From CAIKZY01 sp044374195 (GTDB lineage: Bacteria > Actinomycetota > Actinomycetes > S36-B12): a DNA stretch of 50,773 bases. Under the pieces are notes generated by a model. That model ran no database searches, was not told the DNA's origin, and saw only the letters and a list, made by a program, of their open reading frames with translations. A program made the translations under genes and the position numbers. Every line of letters starts with the position of its first letter. Position 1 is the stretch's first letter. The stretch covers positions 1 to 50,773 of the forward strand of contig JBILOY010000016.1 of the NCBI GenBank assembly GCA_044374195.1, given 5' to 3'. This document shows positions 9,046 to 17,653 of the stretch, piece by piece.

Positions 9046-9972
9046 TCAGGCGTCCTTGCGCTCATCGTCCTCACGTAGTCCGTTCAAGAACTCCTCGACC
9101 TGGGCAGCGATCTCGTCACCCGTTGGCATCTCACCATCAGGGGTGAGCTCAGACAGCCCGGCAGCCATGGCATGCCCAGCAGCTAGCTGGTCGTACTGAG
9201 TCTCGAGCGACGTAACAATCACGCCGAATTCGTCGTTACCGTCAAGCTGATTGGCCACCTCGCGATCCGCGGCATCAGCAGCTTCCTGCAGCCCGGCACC
9301 CGAAAGCGAAAGCCCCGTGACAGCGGCGATGCCCTCGAGAAGAGCCTGAGCTCCACGCGGATACTCGAACTGAACCAAGTAGTGAGGCACCTGGGCGGTG
9401 ACGCCCATGGACGGCACGCCCTGCTCGCCCAGGCTGAGTTCGAGCATTGCCCCGACGTGGCCGGGCACCTCGATCTCTCCGATCACCGACGTGAAACCAG
9501 CAACGAGCGAGGGCTCACTGCCGTGAATGGTCAGGCCCAACGGGCGGGTGTGCGGGGCGGGCCACGGAATGGCCGAAAGTCCGACAGCGAGGCGAACCTG
9601 GAACTTGTCGACAATCCCCTGAACTGCCGCAATGAATCGCAGCCACTGGTAATCAGGCTCAGGCCCGACGAGCAGCAGGAAACGTGCGCCCGTGGGATCA
9701 ATGACCTCGTGCAGTGAGATCTGCGGAATGTCGACGGAGGCGAAGTGATCAACGACGTACGACATGCGCGGACGACGTGCGCGGTAGTCGAGAACCTCGT
9801 CGACATCAAATGTGGCGATCAGGTGCTGGTCGCACGATTCAAGAATATGGTCGGCCGCGATGCGAACTCCGTTACCGGCGTCGACAAACCCGGAGAAGGC
9901 GTGCACGAGCACTGGCGGCGTGTCGAATTCGACGTCGCGATGCCAGGTGTAGAGCTCTTCAGGATTCCGCAT
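9046..9972 (-). CDS. PAC2 family protein
   Basis: A 308-residue cytoplasmic protein of the PAC2 (proteasome assembly chaperone 2-like) superfamily, common in actinobacteria that carry proteasome or Pup systems; the bacterial function is not established. Matching stretches are LVHAFSGFVDAGNGVRIAADHI near the start, the central LLLVGPEPDYQW, and PGHVGAMLELSLGEQGVPSMGV. The C-terminal third is acidic and helical, ending EEFLNGLREDDERKDA. It is convergent with the peptidase gene only 6 bp away, with no clear terminator between. It stands alone; the nearest co-directional gene ends 70 bp upstream. Confidence 0.85.
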   Translation of the reverse strand: MRNPEELYTWHRDVEFDTPPVLVHAFSGFVDAGNGVRIAADHILESCDQHLIATFDVDEVLDYRARRPRMSYVVDHFASVDIPQISLHEVIDPTGARFLLLVGPEPDYQWLRFIAAVQGIVDKFQVRLAVGLSAIPWPAPHTRPLGLTIHGSEPSLVAGFTSVIGEIEVPGHVGAMLELSLGEQGVPSMGVTAQVPHYLVQFEYPRGAQALLEGIAAVTGLSLSGAGLQEAADAADREVANQLDGNDEFGVIVTSLETQYDQLAAGHAMAAGLSELTPDGEMPTGDEIAAQVEEFLNGLREDDERKDA

Positions 9973-10042
9973 GGCCTTCCCTGTGGTCGGTACCTAAGTG
10001 TCTCAACCTCTGGGGGTAAGGAATGCTTCCACGCGTTCGCTT

Positions 10043-11191
10043 CTAGCGGAGTTTGGTGGTCTTCAGGAAGCCAAGGAAGGCCCGGGAGACCTCAGGCCCC
10101 GTCAAGAAGGCCTGACGACTCGTCGGATCCATCGTCAAGGCGTACTCGCAGACGCGTGACCACGCCATACCCACGGCCTTGGTGAGGCTGCCCGCAACGG
10201 TGGCCGAAATGGCCGAGCCCGCGATCATGCCACCCGGCACGAGCTTGAGCAGGCTTGTCACGGCATAGCGCCCAGCCATCGTGGCACCGCCGGTCAAGAT
10301 CACCGCACCTGCCGCGGCCATCGCCCGCGAAGTACTGGGAGGCAGCCCATAAGCGGCCGTGATGCGGGCAATCATCGTCACCTGATTAGGAACGAGCAGC
10401 GCTGCGTCAGCGAAGGGAATCGGGGTGGCGCCGATACCAGCGGCGACGGCTACCGCCTGGTTGATGATCCGCGCCACCTCTTTTTTTTTACGCTCGACAT
10501 CGACAATCTGCGCAGCAGTGAGGGCGCGTTCGGCCGCCACTGGCACCACCTCGTAGGTGGCATCCAGCAACTGCTGCAATCCGTACACCGGATCTCCGTG
10601 GAAGGAATCAGCCAGCGCGTTAGTCAAGATTGCGATGCCGTGGGGAGATATCGGCAGCTTCAGCCCGTCGATGTACTGGGCGAACTCAAGCGCTTCCGGG
10701 TGCACCACGCCATCGCGCGAGGGAACCTGGGTCAAGACGATGATCACGGGAAGGCCGAGTTCATGCAGTGCGCGAACGAAATCCTCCTGTGCGCGCTCGA
10801 ATCGTCGGTCTGACCACCGCACGCAGTACCAGATCGCGTGAATGCCCTGCCCGGGGTCGCGCTGCTCGGCTACGAGCCTGCGCAGCCCGTCGAGGATCAC
10901 GTTGCCCGCGGTGCCGGTCTCGAAGCCCTCGGAGTCGTAGACGCCGAGGAAGCCATCGGGATGTCGGTAGTAGACCAGCCCCTTGGTGACCGGTCGCCCC
11001 ACTCCGGTGACCGCCACATCACGGCCGAAGATTGCGTTGACCAGGGTCGACTTGCCTGCACCGGTCTTGCCGAAGACTGCCAGGTTGAAGCAGCCCAGGG
11101 AGGCGAAGGCCTCGGCGAGCTTGGTCTCGAACATGCCCTCGAGTTCGGGGCGACTGAGATCGTGGGCACCGCCTGCCGGCTCGATGGTCAT
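10043..11191 (-). CDS. Era-like GTPase with hydrophobic C-terminal domain
   Basis: GTP-binding protein of 382 residues. The G1 loop is GKTGAGKST (residues 41-49), preceded by the strand FNLAVF; G2 is probably Thr69 in RPVTKG; G3 is DSEG (86-89). The G4 position reads VLTQVP, so the canonical NKxD is absent and base specificity is uncertain. After about residue 230 comes a helical domain with glycine-rich hydrophobic segments (GAVILTGGATMAGRYAV, GGMIAGSAISATVAGS), resembling the DUF697 domain of membrane-associated GTPases. A run of nine A residues on the coding strand (window 10481-10489) encodes Lys-Lys-Lys. It is divergent from the lytic transglycosylase. Function is unknown; a membrane-trafficking or envelope-stress role is speculation. 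Confidence 0.82.
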   Translation of the reverse strand: MTIEPAGGAHDLSRPELEGMFETKLAEAFASLGCFNLAVFGKTGAGKSTLVNAIFGRDVAVTGVGRPVTKGLVYYRHPDGFLGVYDSEGFETGTAGNVILDGLRRLVAEQRDPGQGIHAIWYCVRWSDRRFERAQEDFVRALHELGLPVIIVLTQVPSRDGVVHPEALEFAQYIDGLKLPISPHGIAILTNALADSFHGDPVYGLQQLLDATYEVVPVAAERALTAAQIVDVERKKKEVARIINQAVAVAAGIGATPIPFADAALLVPNQVTMIARITAAYGLPPSTSRAMAAAGAVILTGGATMAGRYAVTSLLKLVPGGMIAGSAISATVAGSLTKAVGMAWSRVCEYALTMDPTSRQAFLTGPEVSRAFLGFLKTTKLR

Positions 11192-11246
11192 GGTTCACCG
11201 TACCCCGCGTATTCAAGGTTCTGCCCGAGTCGGGTTACCGTGGGGT

Positions 11247-11807
11247 ATGGCATCAGGCATCGGCGGACGAATTCTTCGTTCACTGCTGGTGCTGGGGCTC
11301 GTCGTCGCAGTGGCTGCCGGCGGCCTGTGGTGGGCCACAGGCGTCGCCCGAGACAAGGGCATCTTGGGCCCTGTAGTCGTCCCCCAGGAGTACCGCGCGC
11401 TACTGCGTGATGCCGCCAAGAGCTGCCCGAAGATTCCCGTGGAAATCCTGGCGGCGCAGATCGCGGCAGAGAGCAGCTGGGATACCCGAGCGAGCAGCCC
11501 AGCCGGAGCCCAGGGTATTGCCCAGTTCATGCCCGCGGTGTGGGAGCAATACGGCATCGATGCCAATAACGATGGTGAGAGCAGCATCTGGGATCCCGTC
11601 GACGCGATTCATTCGGCCGCGCGACTGAACTGCGTGAACCGCACCCTGGTGAAGGGTGTCTCAGGCAATCGGCTGGAGAACACCCTGGCCGCCTACAACG
11701 CCGGCTACGGCGCCGTACGGAAGTACGACGGCATTCCGCCCTACCCCGAGACCGAGGCCTACGTGAAGAAGGTCCTGGCCAATGCCAAGGACATCAAGCT
11801 CGACTGA
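11247..11807 (+). CDS. lytic transglycosylase (SLT domain)
   Basis: Exported murein-cleaving enzyme of the Slt/MltE fold. The start at ATG 11247 gives a 186-residue protein with a signal anchor (LLVLGLVVAVAAGGLWWATG). The SLT domain has the catalytic Glu in AAESSWD, the SPAGAQGIAQFMP motif and the closing AYNAGYGAVRKY. NNDGESSIWDPVDAI is typical of the subgroup. It lies 55 bp from a divergent GTPase gene and converges on the hydrolase gene at 11833. The reading frame is open far upstream, but that part is antisense to the GTPase and is ignored. Confidence 0.9.
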   Translation: MASGIGGRILRSLLVLGLVVAVAAGGLWWATGVARDKGILGPVVVPQEYRALLRDAAKSCPKIPVEILAAQIAAESSWDTRASSPAGAQGIAQFMPAVWEQYGIDANNDGESSIWDPVDAIHSAARLNCVNRTLVKGVSGNRLENTLAAYNAGYGAVRKYDGIPPYPETEAYVKKVLANAKDIKLD

Positions 11808-11828
11808 GTCTCATTGAGCAAGTGAGAC
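11808..11828. terminator. weak hairpin between convergent genes
   Basis: GTCTCA (11808-11813) pairs with TGAGAC (11823-11828) over a nine-base loop in the 25-bp gap between two convergent genes. No strong T-tract follows on either strand, so termination here is only plausible. Confidence 0.3.
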
Positions 11829-11832
11829 CGAT

Positions 11833-13932
11833 CTACACCGTGTCGAGCGGATCTACCTTGTCGACTGACTCCTTGGTAAACACCTGGCCCTTAGGCGCGG
11901 TAGCAGAGGCAAGGATCTGGCCCACGATCGCATCAGGATCGCTTCCGCCGCTCAGGCCCCACGACTTCACCTCGCGAAGGACTGCCTCACGGGCACGGGC
12001 AACCTGCTCGGAGACCACGCGCTTTTGTGCCCAGACAAGCTCGCGCTCGCGCAGGGCGCGCTCGATTGACAGCAGTTGCGCAGCAGTAACCGGCAGGTCG
12101 TAGGCAGTTGAGACGAATCGGGCGATGTCCTCGCGGTAATCGTGCCCACGACGGCCGAACTTGCCCGGTACCACCTCCATCGCGTTGATGAGGTCGACCC
12201 CGGTGAGCACGAAAGTCGTGCCTGGACGCCAATGGCTCGATTTGGGCACGCGATCCGGACGCTGGGCCTCGGGGCCCAGCCACCACGGCTTGCGCATCAA
12301 GAGGTTGGTGCCGAACTTCGGGATCGGGTCATCGAAGTGACTAATCAGGATGTGACGAGCGCTCGCGCGAGCGGCTTCATCCATGTTCAGGTACTGGCCG
12401 TAGTCATCGACCTCGATCACGCTGTGATTCGGATCGATCTTGTCGGGATCCAGGCGCCAGGCCTTGGCGAACTCGGTAGCAGACGGAGTGCCCAGGAAGA
12501 TCGAGGAGTGCACGTAGTCACGATCAATTGCCTCGACGGTGCGGTGGCGCCAGATGTCCTGCATGGTGAGCGCGCCGAGGCTCTCGCCGAACAGCACGAA
12601 CTTAGGGCGCTTGCTCTCAGGAATGCCGCGCATATAGCCCACCATCGCGTGCATCAACGCGCGGTTCTGCTCGATGGCCAGGCCGGTTCGAGTGAGTGAC
12701 ATTGACGACGGCAGCATCGAATACTGCATCGTGCTGATCGCGCAGTCACCGAGGGTCATGTACTCCAGGGCCTCGGCAAAGACGTAATTGATGTAGCCGG
12801 AGCCGGTGGGCGAGGCGAAGGCGAGCACCTCACGCTCAAAGGCACCTGCGCGGATCATCTCATCCAACAAGATGTCAACGCGATCCTCGAGATCAGCAGC
12901 CGTGTCGAGTCCAACGAACACTCGCACAGGCTCGGCCTTGGCCGGCTCGCCCATCACCGCAGCAATCTCATCGCCCGTCAACGCCATGTTGGTAAAGCGA
13001 CGGCCTTCACGAGACAAGGTGTCAAAGGGCACGAGACTGCCCGGCCCACCGGATACGTACGCGCTAGTCGGAGGCGAGTCATAGGCCGGCTCTATCGCGG
13101 CTCCGCCTTGCTCTACTCGTCGAACTGCGTACTCGTAGCCGGCAAAGATCGCGCCACCGAGCAGGCCCAGTGCAACGATGTGACCGATCGGATTGGACAC
13201 AGCGTCGTAAGACGGCGCGATTTTCTTCAGACCGTTGGAGACACCGCGCGCGATCAGCCCTTCGCCGCCTTGCAGCCCCAGGACTCCGGCGCCGACGCCG
13301 ATCGCGATAAGGGTCGAGTTACGAGTCGACACGTTGGCAATCGTCGTATCGCCATACTCTTCGGCACGCTTGTGCACGCGATGAATCTCGTATGCAGAGA
13401 CGGCGGTGCCTGCAGGAAGCGCCAAAGGAACCCGCTTCAGCCAGGCGGTGCCCGGCCTCGCCTCGGAAATGATGTCGATGGTGCCGATGACTGCGGACAG
13501 GCCGGCGCCGACCGCAGCAACCCGGGCCGAGCGATTCGCGGCCACGCGCAGCAAGCCGCGACGGGGGCGCTCATCCTCACGCGGCGGAATGGCGCGGGCC
13601 ACGCCTTCGGCGGCCGCCCCGATGAGCGCATTGGTGCCAACAGCGAAGGCCAGACGAGCCGCCGCCGAGCCCGAGTTCGTGCGTCCGCGGGCAATGGTGC
13701 GACCCAGGGATTCGATGACCGACTGGGTTGCGGTGACGGCCGACAAAGTGGTGGCCGCGATCACACCGGTGGCAATCGCCTGGTCGATAGTGCGGCGCGG
13801 CTGGAGACCGGGCTCAAAAGACGGCCCTACCGAGGCAGCAGCGGCGAACAGCGCGGCCCGCTCGGCCAGGGAGAGATCGGGGCCCAGTCGGCCGATCAGG
13901 GTATTGAGGAGTCCAGCAGCGCTCTCGGTCAT
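11833..13932 (-). CDS. membrane alpha/beta hydrolase (Abhydrolase_9 family)
   Basis: A protein of about 700 residues with an N-terminal region of several weakly hydrophobic segments (about 60-330) and a C-terminal alpha/beta-hydrolase domain typical of the actinobacterial Abhydrolase_9 family. The nucleophile elbow is FGESLGA (Ser454 counted from the upstream Met), in VLFGESLGALTMQDIW; the family stretch PVRVFVGLDTAADLEDRVD and SHWRPGTTFVLTGVDLINAM are also present. Start: two Met codons stand close (13941 and 13932); AGG lies at a better distance from 13932. The substrate is unknown; related proteins are thought to be membrane esterases or lipases. Convergent with the lytic transglycosylase and 58 bp downstream of sbcC on the same strand. 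Confidence 0.82.
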   Translation of the reverse strand: MTESAAGLLNTLIGRLGPDLSLAERAALFAAAASVGPSFEPGLQPRRTIDQAIATGVIAATTLSAVTATQSVIESLGRTIARGRTNSGSAAARLAFAVGTNALIGAAAEGVARAIPPREDERPRRGLLRVAANRSARVAAVGAGLSAVIGTIDIISEARPGTAWLKRVPLALPAGTAVSAYEIHRVHKRAEEYGDTTIANVSTRNSTLIAIGVGAGVLGLQGGEGLIARGVSNGLKKIAPSYDAVSNPIGHIVALGLLGGAIFAGYEYAVRRVEQGGAAIEPAYDSPPTSAYVSGGPGSLVPFDTLSREGRRFTNMALTGDEIAAVMGEPAKAEPVRVFVGLDTAADLEDRVDILLDEMIRAGAFEREVLAFASPTGSGYINYVFAEALEYMTLGDCAISTMQYSMLPSSMSLTRTGLAIEQNRALMHAMVGYMRGIPESKRPKFVLFGESLGALTMQDIWRHRTVEAIDRDYVHSSIFLGTPSATEFAKAWRLDPDKIDPNHSVIEVDDYGQYLNMDEAARASARHILISHFDDPIPKFGTNLLMRKPWWLGPEAQRPDRVPKSSHWRPGTTFVLTGVDLINAMEVVPGKFGRRGHDYREDIARFVSTAYDLPVTAAQLLSIERALRERELVWAQKRVVSEQVARAREAVLREVKSWGLSGGSDPDAIVGQILASATAPKGQVFTKESVDKVDPLDTV

Positions 13933-13989
13933 GACGACCATCCTGCCACTTGGCGCGGAGTGAGTCTGACGCCTCTGGAATCTTCGAGA

Positions 13990-16485
13990 TCAGCCCATCC
14001 AGCGCACGCTCAGGGTGCTGCCCGAGGTGGCCGGCAGGACGTCAACCCGTTCCAGAATTGCCCGCTTCATCTCGGTCACGTGACTGATCACCCCGACAGT
14101 TCGGCCATCGGCACGCAGCCTGAGCAGCTCGGCCATCACGTCGCCTAGGCGCTCGACATCGAGTGCCCCGAAGCCCTCGTCGATGAAGAGCATGCCAATC
14201 TCGACTCCCCCGGCGTGTGCCCGCACGGAATCGGCCAGGCCCAGTGCCAGGGCCAAGGAGGCGCAGAAGCTCTCACCGCCTGAAAGCGTGGTCGTGCGCC
14301 GCTCGGTATCGGTGCGCAGATCGCGCACCTTGAGCCCGAGGCCGAGGCCGGTGCGGCGAGCACCCGTGCGCTCTTGGGTGGTGACAAGCCGAAAGTGCCC
14401 GCCGAGCATTGCTGCCAATCGGGCATTGGCCGCCTCGACCACTTCATCAAAGGCTCGTTGCACGACGTAGGCACTCAGCGACTGGCCCCCTGACCCGGTC
14501 AAGGCCTGCGCGAGTCGAATGGTCGCCGCAGAGTTGCGGGTGACACTCTCGTGTTCGCCTTGTGCGGTGTCGACATTCGCGCATAGGTCGCCCACAACCT
14601 GCAGTAGCCGCGCGGCGCTCGAGGACTCCGCCGTGGCGCGTCGTGCCGCAGCACTCGCGTCGTCTCGCGCCGTTTGTGCCACTGCGAGTTCGGCTGCGTC
14701 ATGCGCGGGCGCAGATTCACCGCCAGTGAGGGATTCAAGCTGTGTTCGGGCCTGCTCTCGCAGGGCGCGAGCCTCGCGCAACTCCGTCAAGGAATCGCGT
14801 CGAGCACGAAGCACGTTAGCGCGATCGCTGACGCTGGGGTGCGCACCTCGCGACAACTCGACTCGTGCGCGGTCAGTTTCGATACGAGAGACAAGGTCAT
14901 CAAGAGTGCTCTGCGCGACTGCTAGCTGCGAGTTCGATTCCTCAATACGCGATCCGATCCCGGCCAGCGCATCAATCTGTACCTGCAGCGCATCAAGCAT
15001 CGCCGCACGGGACTCACGAGCAGGCTCTACTGCAGGTGCTCGCTCCGGGACTGAACTCACTATCACCGCAACACTCGTGCTCAACTTCTGGAGTTGCTCG
15101 CGCTGGGCCTCGAGGGAGTCCTCTTGCTCCTCGACAGCATCGGCAGTGACGTGGTCGGGGTGCACTGGCGCTGGTGAGGGATGATCCAAGGCGCCGCAGA
15201 CGGGGCAGGCATGGCCGTCGAGCAGTGCGAGTGCGAGCTCACCGGAGAGCCCTGCCACGCGCGCAGCCCGCAGTGCGCCAACATGTTGCTCCTGGGCAAG
15301 AACGGATTGCTCGGCGACACGGACTTCCTCGCGCAAGCCCGCCACGTAAGCTGCCATCCTCGCGGGGATCTCCTGATCGCGATCATGCTCGAGCTGGAGG
15401 ATCAGCTCAGCACGTTGGTCGCAACGAGTGAGCGCTGCCGCTGCCTGCTGCTCCAACTCCGGCAGTGCCGCTTCGACGGCCGCCTCGGCGGCGCAGACCT
15501 CGAGTTCTGCCTCCGACTGCGCGACGAGATCGTCGAGTGAGTCAGCCTCGGCGCCCGCTCCCAGAGCCGACTGCAGAGCGGTGACCCGAGCTTCCAACTG
15601 CACGAGTCGTACCTCGGCCGACTCCCGAGCCTTGGCTGCTTGCTGCGCGGCAACGAGCACGTCCACTCGCCCGGTTGCCTGTGCGAGCTCCGCATCTGCT
15701 TGGGTCGTCGAGGCATTCGCCGACTCGCCTTGGTTGCGCAGCGCGGCGAGCAGTTCGTCACGTTGCTCGGGCCAGGTCGCTAGGTCATGCTCACTGTCGA
15801 TTGAGACCGCACTTCCCTCAAGCTGACCGCGCAGGACATCGCGGCAGCTCTGGAGCGCCAGCATTGACTGCTCGCGTTCGCGAATCGCGACCCTGCGCTC
15901 CTCATCAAAGGCCGCTTGGATCCTGCCGTAAACCTCCGTGGCAAAGATGCGCTCGAGGATCGGCAGGCGTTCGACGCTCTCAGCTCGCAGAAAGGTCGCG
16001 AACTCGCCCTGCGGCAAGACCACGGTCTGCAGGAACTGGCTTCGCGAGAGTCCGACGGCCTGGGATATCTCGGCATCCGCTTCGGCATGACGAACACTCA
16101 ATGCCTCCCAGGTCTGCTCGCCCACGAACCGGAAGACCTGCACAGTTGCCGGCTCGGCAGTCGTGCCCGTGCCCCGCTTCTTGGCCCGCTCATAGGCGGG
16201 GGTGCGTCGCACTCGAAAGTGCCCGGTCATGGAGGAGAAATCGAGTTCGGCGAAGGACTCTGTTTCCGGGGAGGCGAAGGCTGATCGCAGTCGCTCCTTG
16301 TCAGACGCCTCGCCCGCGACATCGCCATACAGTGCGAAGACGATCGCATCGATGATTGTCGACTTTCCGGCGCCGGTCGGGCCATCGATCAAGAACAGTG
16401 CGCTGGGCCCCAGCGCGTCGAAGTCGATGATCTCCTCTCCCGCAAATGGCCCCAGGGCGGCGAAGCGAAGACTATGGATTCTCAT
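13990..16485 (-). CDS. sbcC: exonuclease subunit SbcC
   Basis: ATPase subunit of the SbcCD (Mre11-Rad50-like) nuclease, which cuts DNA hairpins and blocked ends. The 831 residues show Walker A GPTGAGKST (35-43), the Q-loop QGEF (159-162), coiled-coil arms, the zinc hook CPVCG (427-431), the second coil, the signature LSGGE, and Walker B MLFIDEGFG. A typical SbcC has 1000 or more residues, so the arms are short. The ATG overlaps the sbcD stop by four bases, the usual sbcDC arrangement. Confidence 0.95.
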   Translation of the reverse strand: MRIHSLRFAALGPFAGEEIIDFDALGPSALFLIDGPTGAGKSTIIDAIVFALYGDVAGEASDKERLRSAFASPETESFAELDFSSMTGHFRVRRTPAYERAKKRGTGTTAEPATVQVFRFVGEQTWEALSVRHAEADAEISQAVGLSRSQFLQTVVLPQGEFATFLRAESVERLPILERIFATEVYGRIQAAFDEERRVAIREREQSMLALQSCRDVLRGQLEGSAVSIDSEHDLATWPEQRDELLAALRNQGESANASTTQADAELAQATGRVDVLVAAQQAAKARESAEVRLVQLEARVTALQSALGAGAEADSLDDLVAQSEAELEVCAAEAAVEAALPELEQQAAAALTRCDQRAELILQLEHDRDQEIPARMAAYVAGLREEVRVAEQSVLAQEQHVGALRAARVAGLSGELALALLDGHACPVCGALDHPSPAPVHPDHVTADAVEEQEDSLEAQREQLQKLSTSVAVIVSSVPERAPAVEPARESRAAMLDALQVQIDALAGIGSRIEESNSQLAVAQSTLDDLVSRIETDRARVELSRGAHPSVSDRANVLRARRDSLTELREARALREQARTQLESLTGGESAPAHDAAELAVAQTARDDASAAARRATAESSSAARLLQVVGDLCANVDTAQGEHESVTRNSAATIRLAQALTGSGGQSLSAYVVQRAFDEVVEAANARLAAMLGGHFRLVTTQERTGARRTGLGLGLKVRDLRTDTERRTTTLSGGESFCASLALALGLADSVRAHAGGVEIGMLFIDEGFGALDVERLGDVMAELLRLRADGRTVGVISHVTEMKRAILERVDVLPATSGSTLSVRWMG

Positions 16486-17636
16486 CGTGGCTCTCGCACT
16501 CGCTCATACACGGCTCGAACCAGTGCAAGTTCTGTGTCGCCATCAGTCGTCACGCCGGTGGAGTCGAGGAAGTCGCGCACGACATCAAGGGGGTCGCGCC
16601 CACGGGCATCGCCGCGCGGAGCCTGCATATCTACGCTCCTGGTGGATTCGAATTCCTTGCGCAGGGCATAGGGGAAGACAGCGTCGAGCCGAGCGTGCAT
16701 GCGCTCGGGATAGGCCTCCTCCGTCACGATGAGTTCCACGAAATGCTCACGGGCCTTTTCATGCGCATCGGATATGAGGTCATCCATCGAGCCGCGCAGC
16801 CGGCTCATCGGCCGCGGCTGCGGTATCTCGACCTGCTCGATCGCAGGCTCAGTGCCGGCCGCGCCCACATCGATCACGAGAAACGACTTCCCGTGCCCGG
16901 CCTCGGAGAAGGAGTAGCGCAGAAGTGAACCGCTATATCTCACTGATGAGCTGCCGACCTGCTGCGGACGATGCAGATGGCCTAGGGCGACGTAGTCGAA
17001 TACGTTCGCGAATCGCGAGACGGGCACGGACTGCACTCCGCCAATGGAGAGGTCTCGCTCGCTCTCACTCACCTCAGGTGCATCGCCGGCCACGATGAAC
17101 GCGTGGCCGATAGCAATGCTTCGCGGATTGCCGCGTGCGGCTCGATCAGAAACGATCAGTTCCACTGCGCGGGACATCACCGCATCATGACTGCGCTCCA
17201 GCGGCTCATCGGTGCCGAGCTCATGACGAGCGAGATCGGGGTCGAGAAACGGCAGGGCATAGACCAGCACTTCGCCGTTCTCATCGCCCAGAACTATCGG
17301 AATCGTCAGGTTCTCGGTGTCACCTACGACCCAGACGCCAGAGCGCAGCACGCTCGAATAGGTCGAGAGCCGCTCACCACTGTCGTGATTGCCCGCGATG
17401 ATGATGACCGAGATAGAAGCCTCACTCAGGCGAAGGACTGCGTCATTGAGAATGCGGAGTGCCTCGATCGGGGGCACTGCCCGGTCGAAGACATCGCCGG
17501 CGACGACAAAGAGATCGACCTCACGGTCTACGGCCTCTCGCACCAGCAGATCGACAGCGTCGCGCTGAGCCTCGATCAGGGAAAGTCCGTGAAGGGTGCG
17601 CCCGAGATGCCAGTCGGAGGTGTGGAGCAGGCGCAT
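16482..17636 (-). CDS. sbcD: exonuclease subunit SbcD
   Basis: Metallophosphoesterase nuclease partner of SbcC. The 384-residue protein has the metal motifs HTSDWHLG (Asp8, His10), AGDVFDR (Asp48), GNHDSGERL (Asn83, His84, Asp85), then IAIGHAFIVAG and the late DYVALGHLHRPQ. The capping domain with the SbcC-binding region follows. It is upstream of and coupled to sbcC. The neighbouring transpeptidase gene ends only 17 bp beyond its start, on the same strand. Confidence 0.95.
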   Translation of the reverse strand: MRLLHTSDWHLGRTLHGLSLIEAQRDAVDLLVREAVDREVDLFVVAGDVFDRAVPPIEALRILNDAVLRLSEASISVIIIAGNHDSGERLSTYSSVLRSGVWVVGDTENLTIPIVLGDENGEVLVYALPFLDPDLARHELGTDEPLERSHDAVMSRAVELIVSDRAARGNPRSIAIGHAFIVAGDAPEVSESERDLSIGGVQSVPVSRFANVFDYVALGHLHRPQQVGSSSVRYSGSLLRYSFSEAGHGKSFLVIDVGAAGTEPAIEQVEIPQPRPMSRLRGSMDDLISDAHEKAREHFVELIVTEEAYPERMHARLDAVFPYALRKEFESTRSVDMQAPRGDARGRDPLDVVRDFLDSTGVTTDGDTELALVRAVYERVREPR

Positions 17637-17653
17637 GCCCGCACGCTATCGCG

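Noticed and set aside
13108..14148. 346-codon open frame on the plus strand
   Set aside because: Antisense to the membrane hydrolase and sbcC; low-complexity Arg/Gly/Asp composition and no motif.
13990..16485. Truncated sbcC pseudogene
   Set aside because: Short for the family, but Walker A, Q-loop, zinc hook, signature and Walker B are all present in order; only the arms are shorter.
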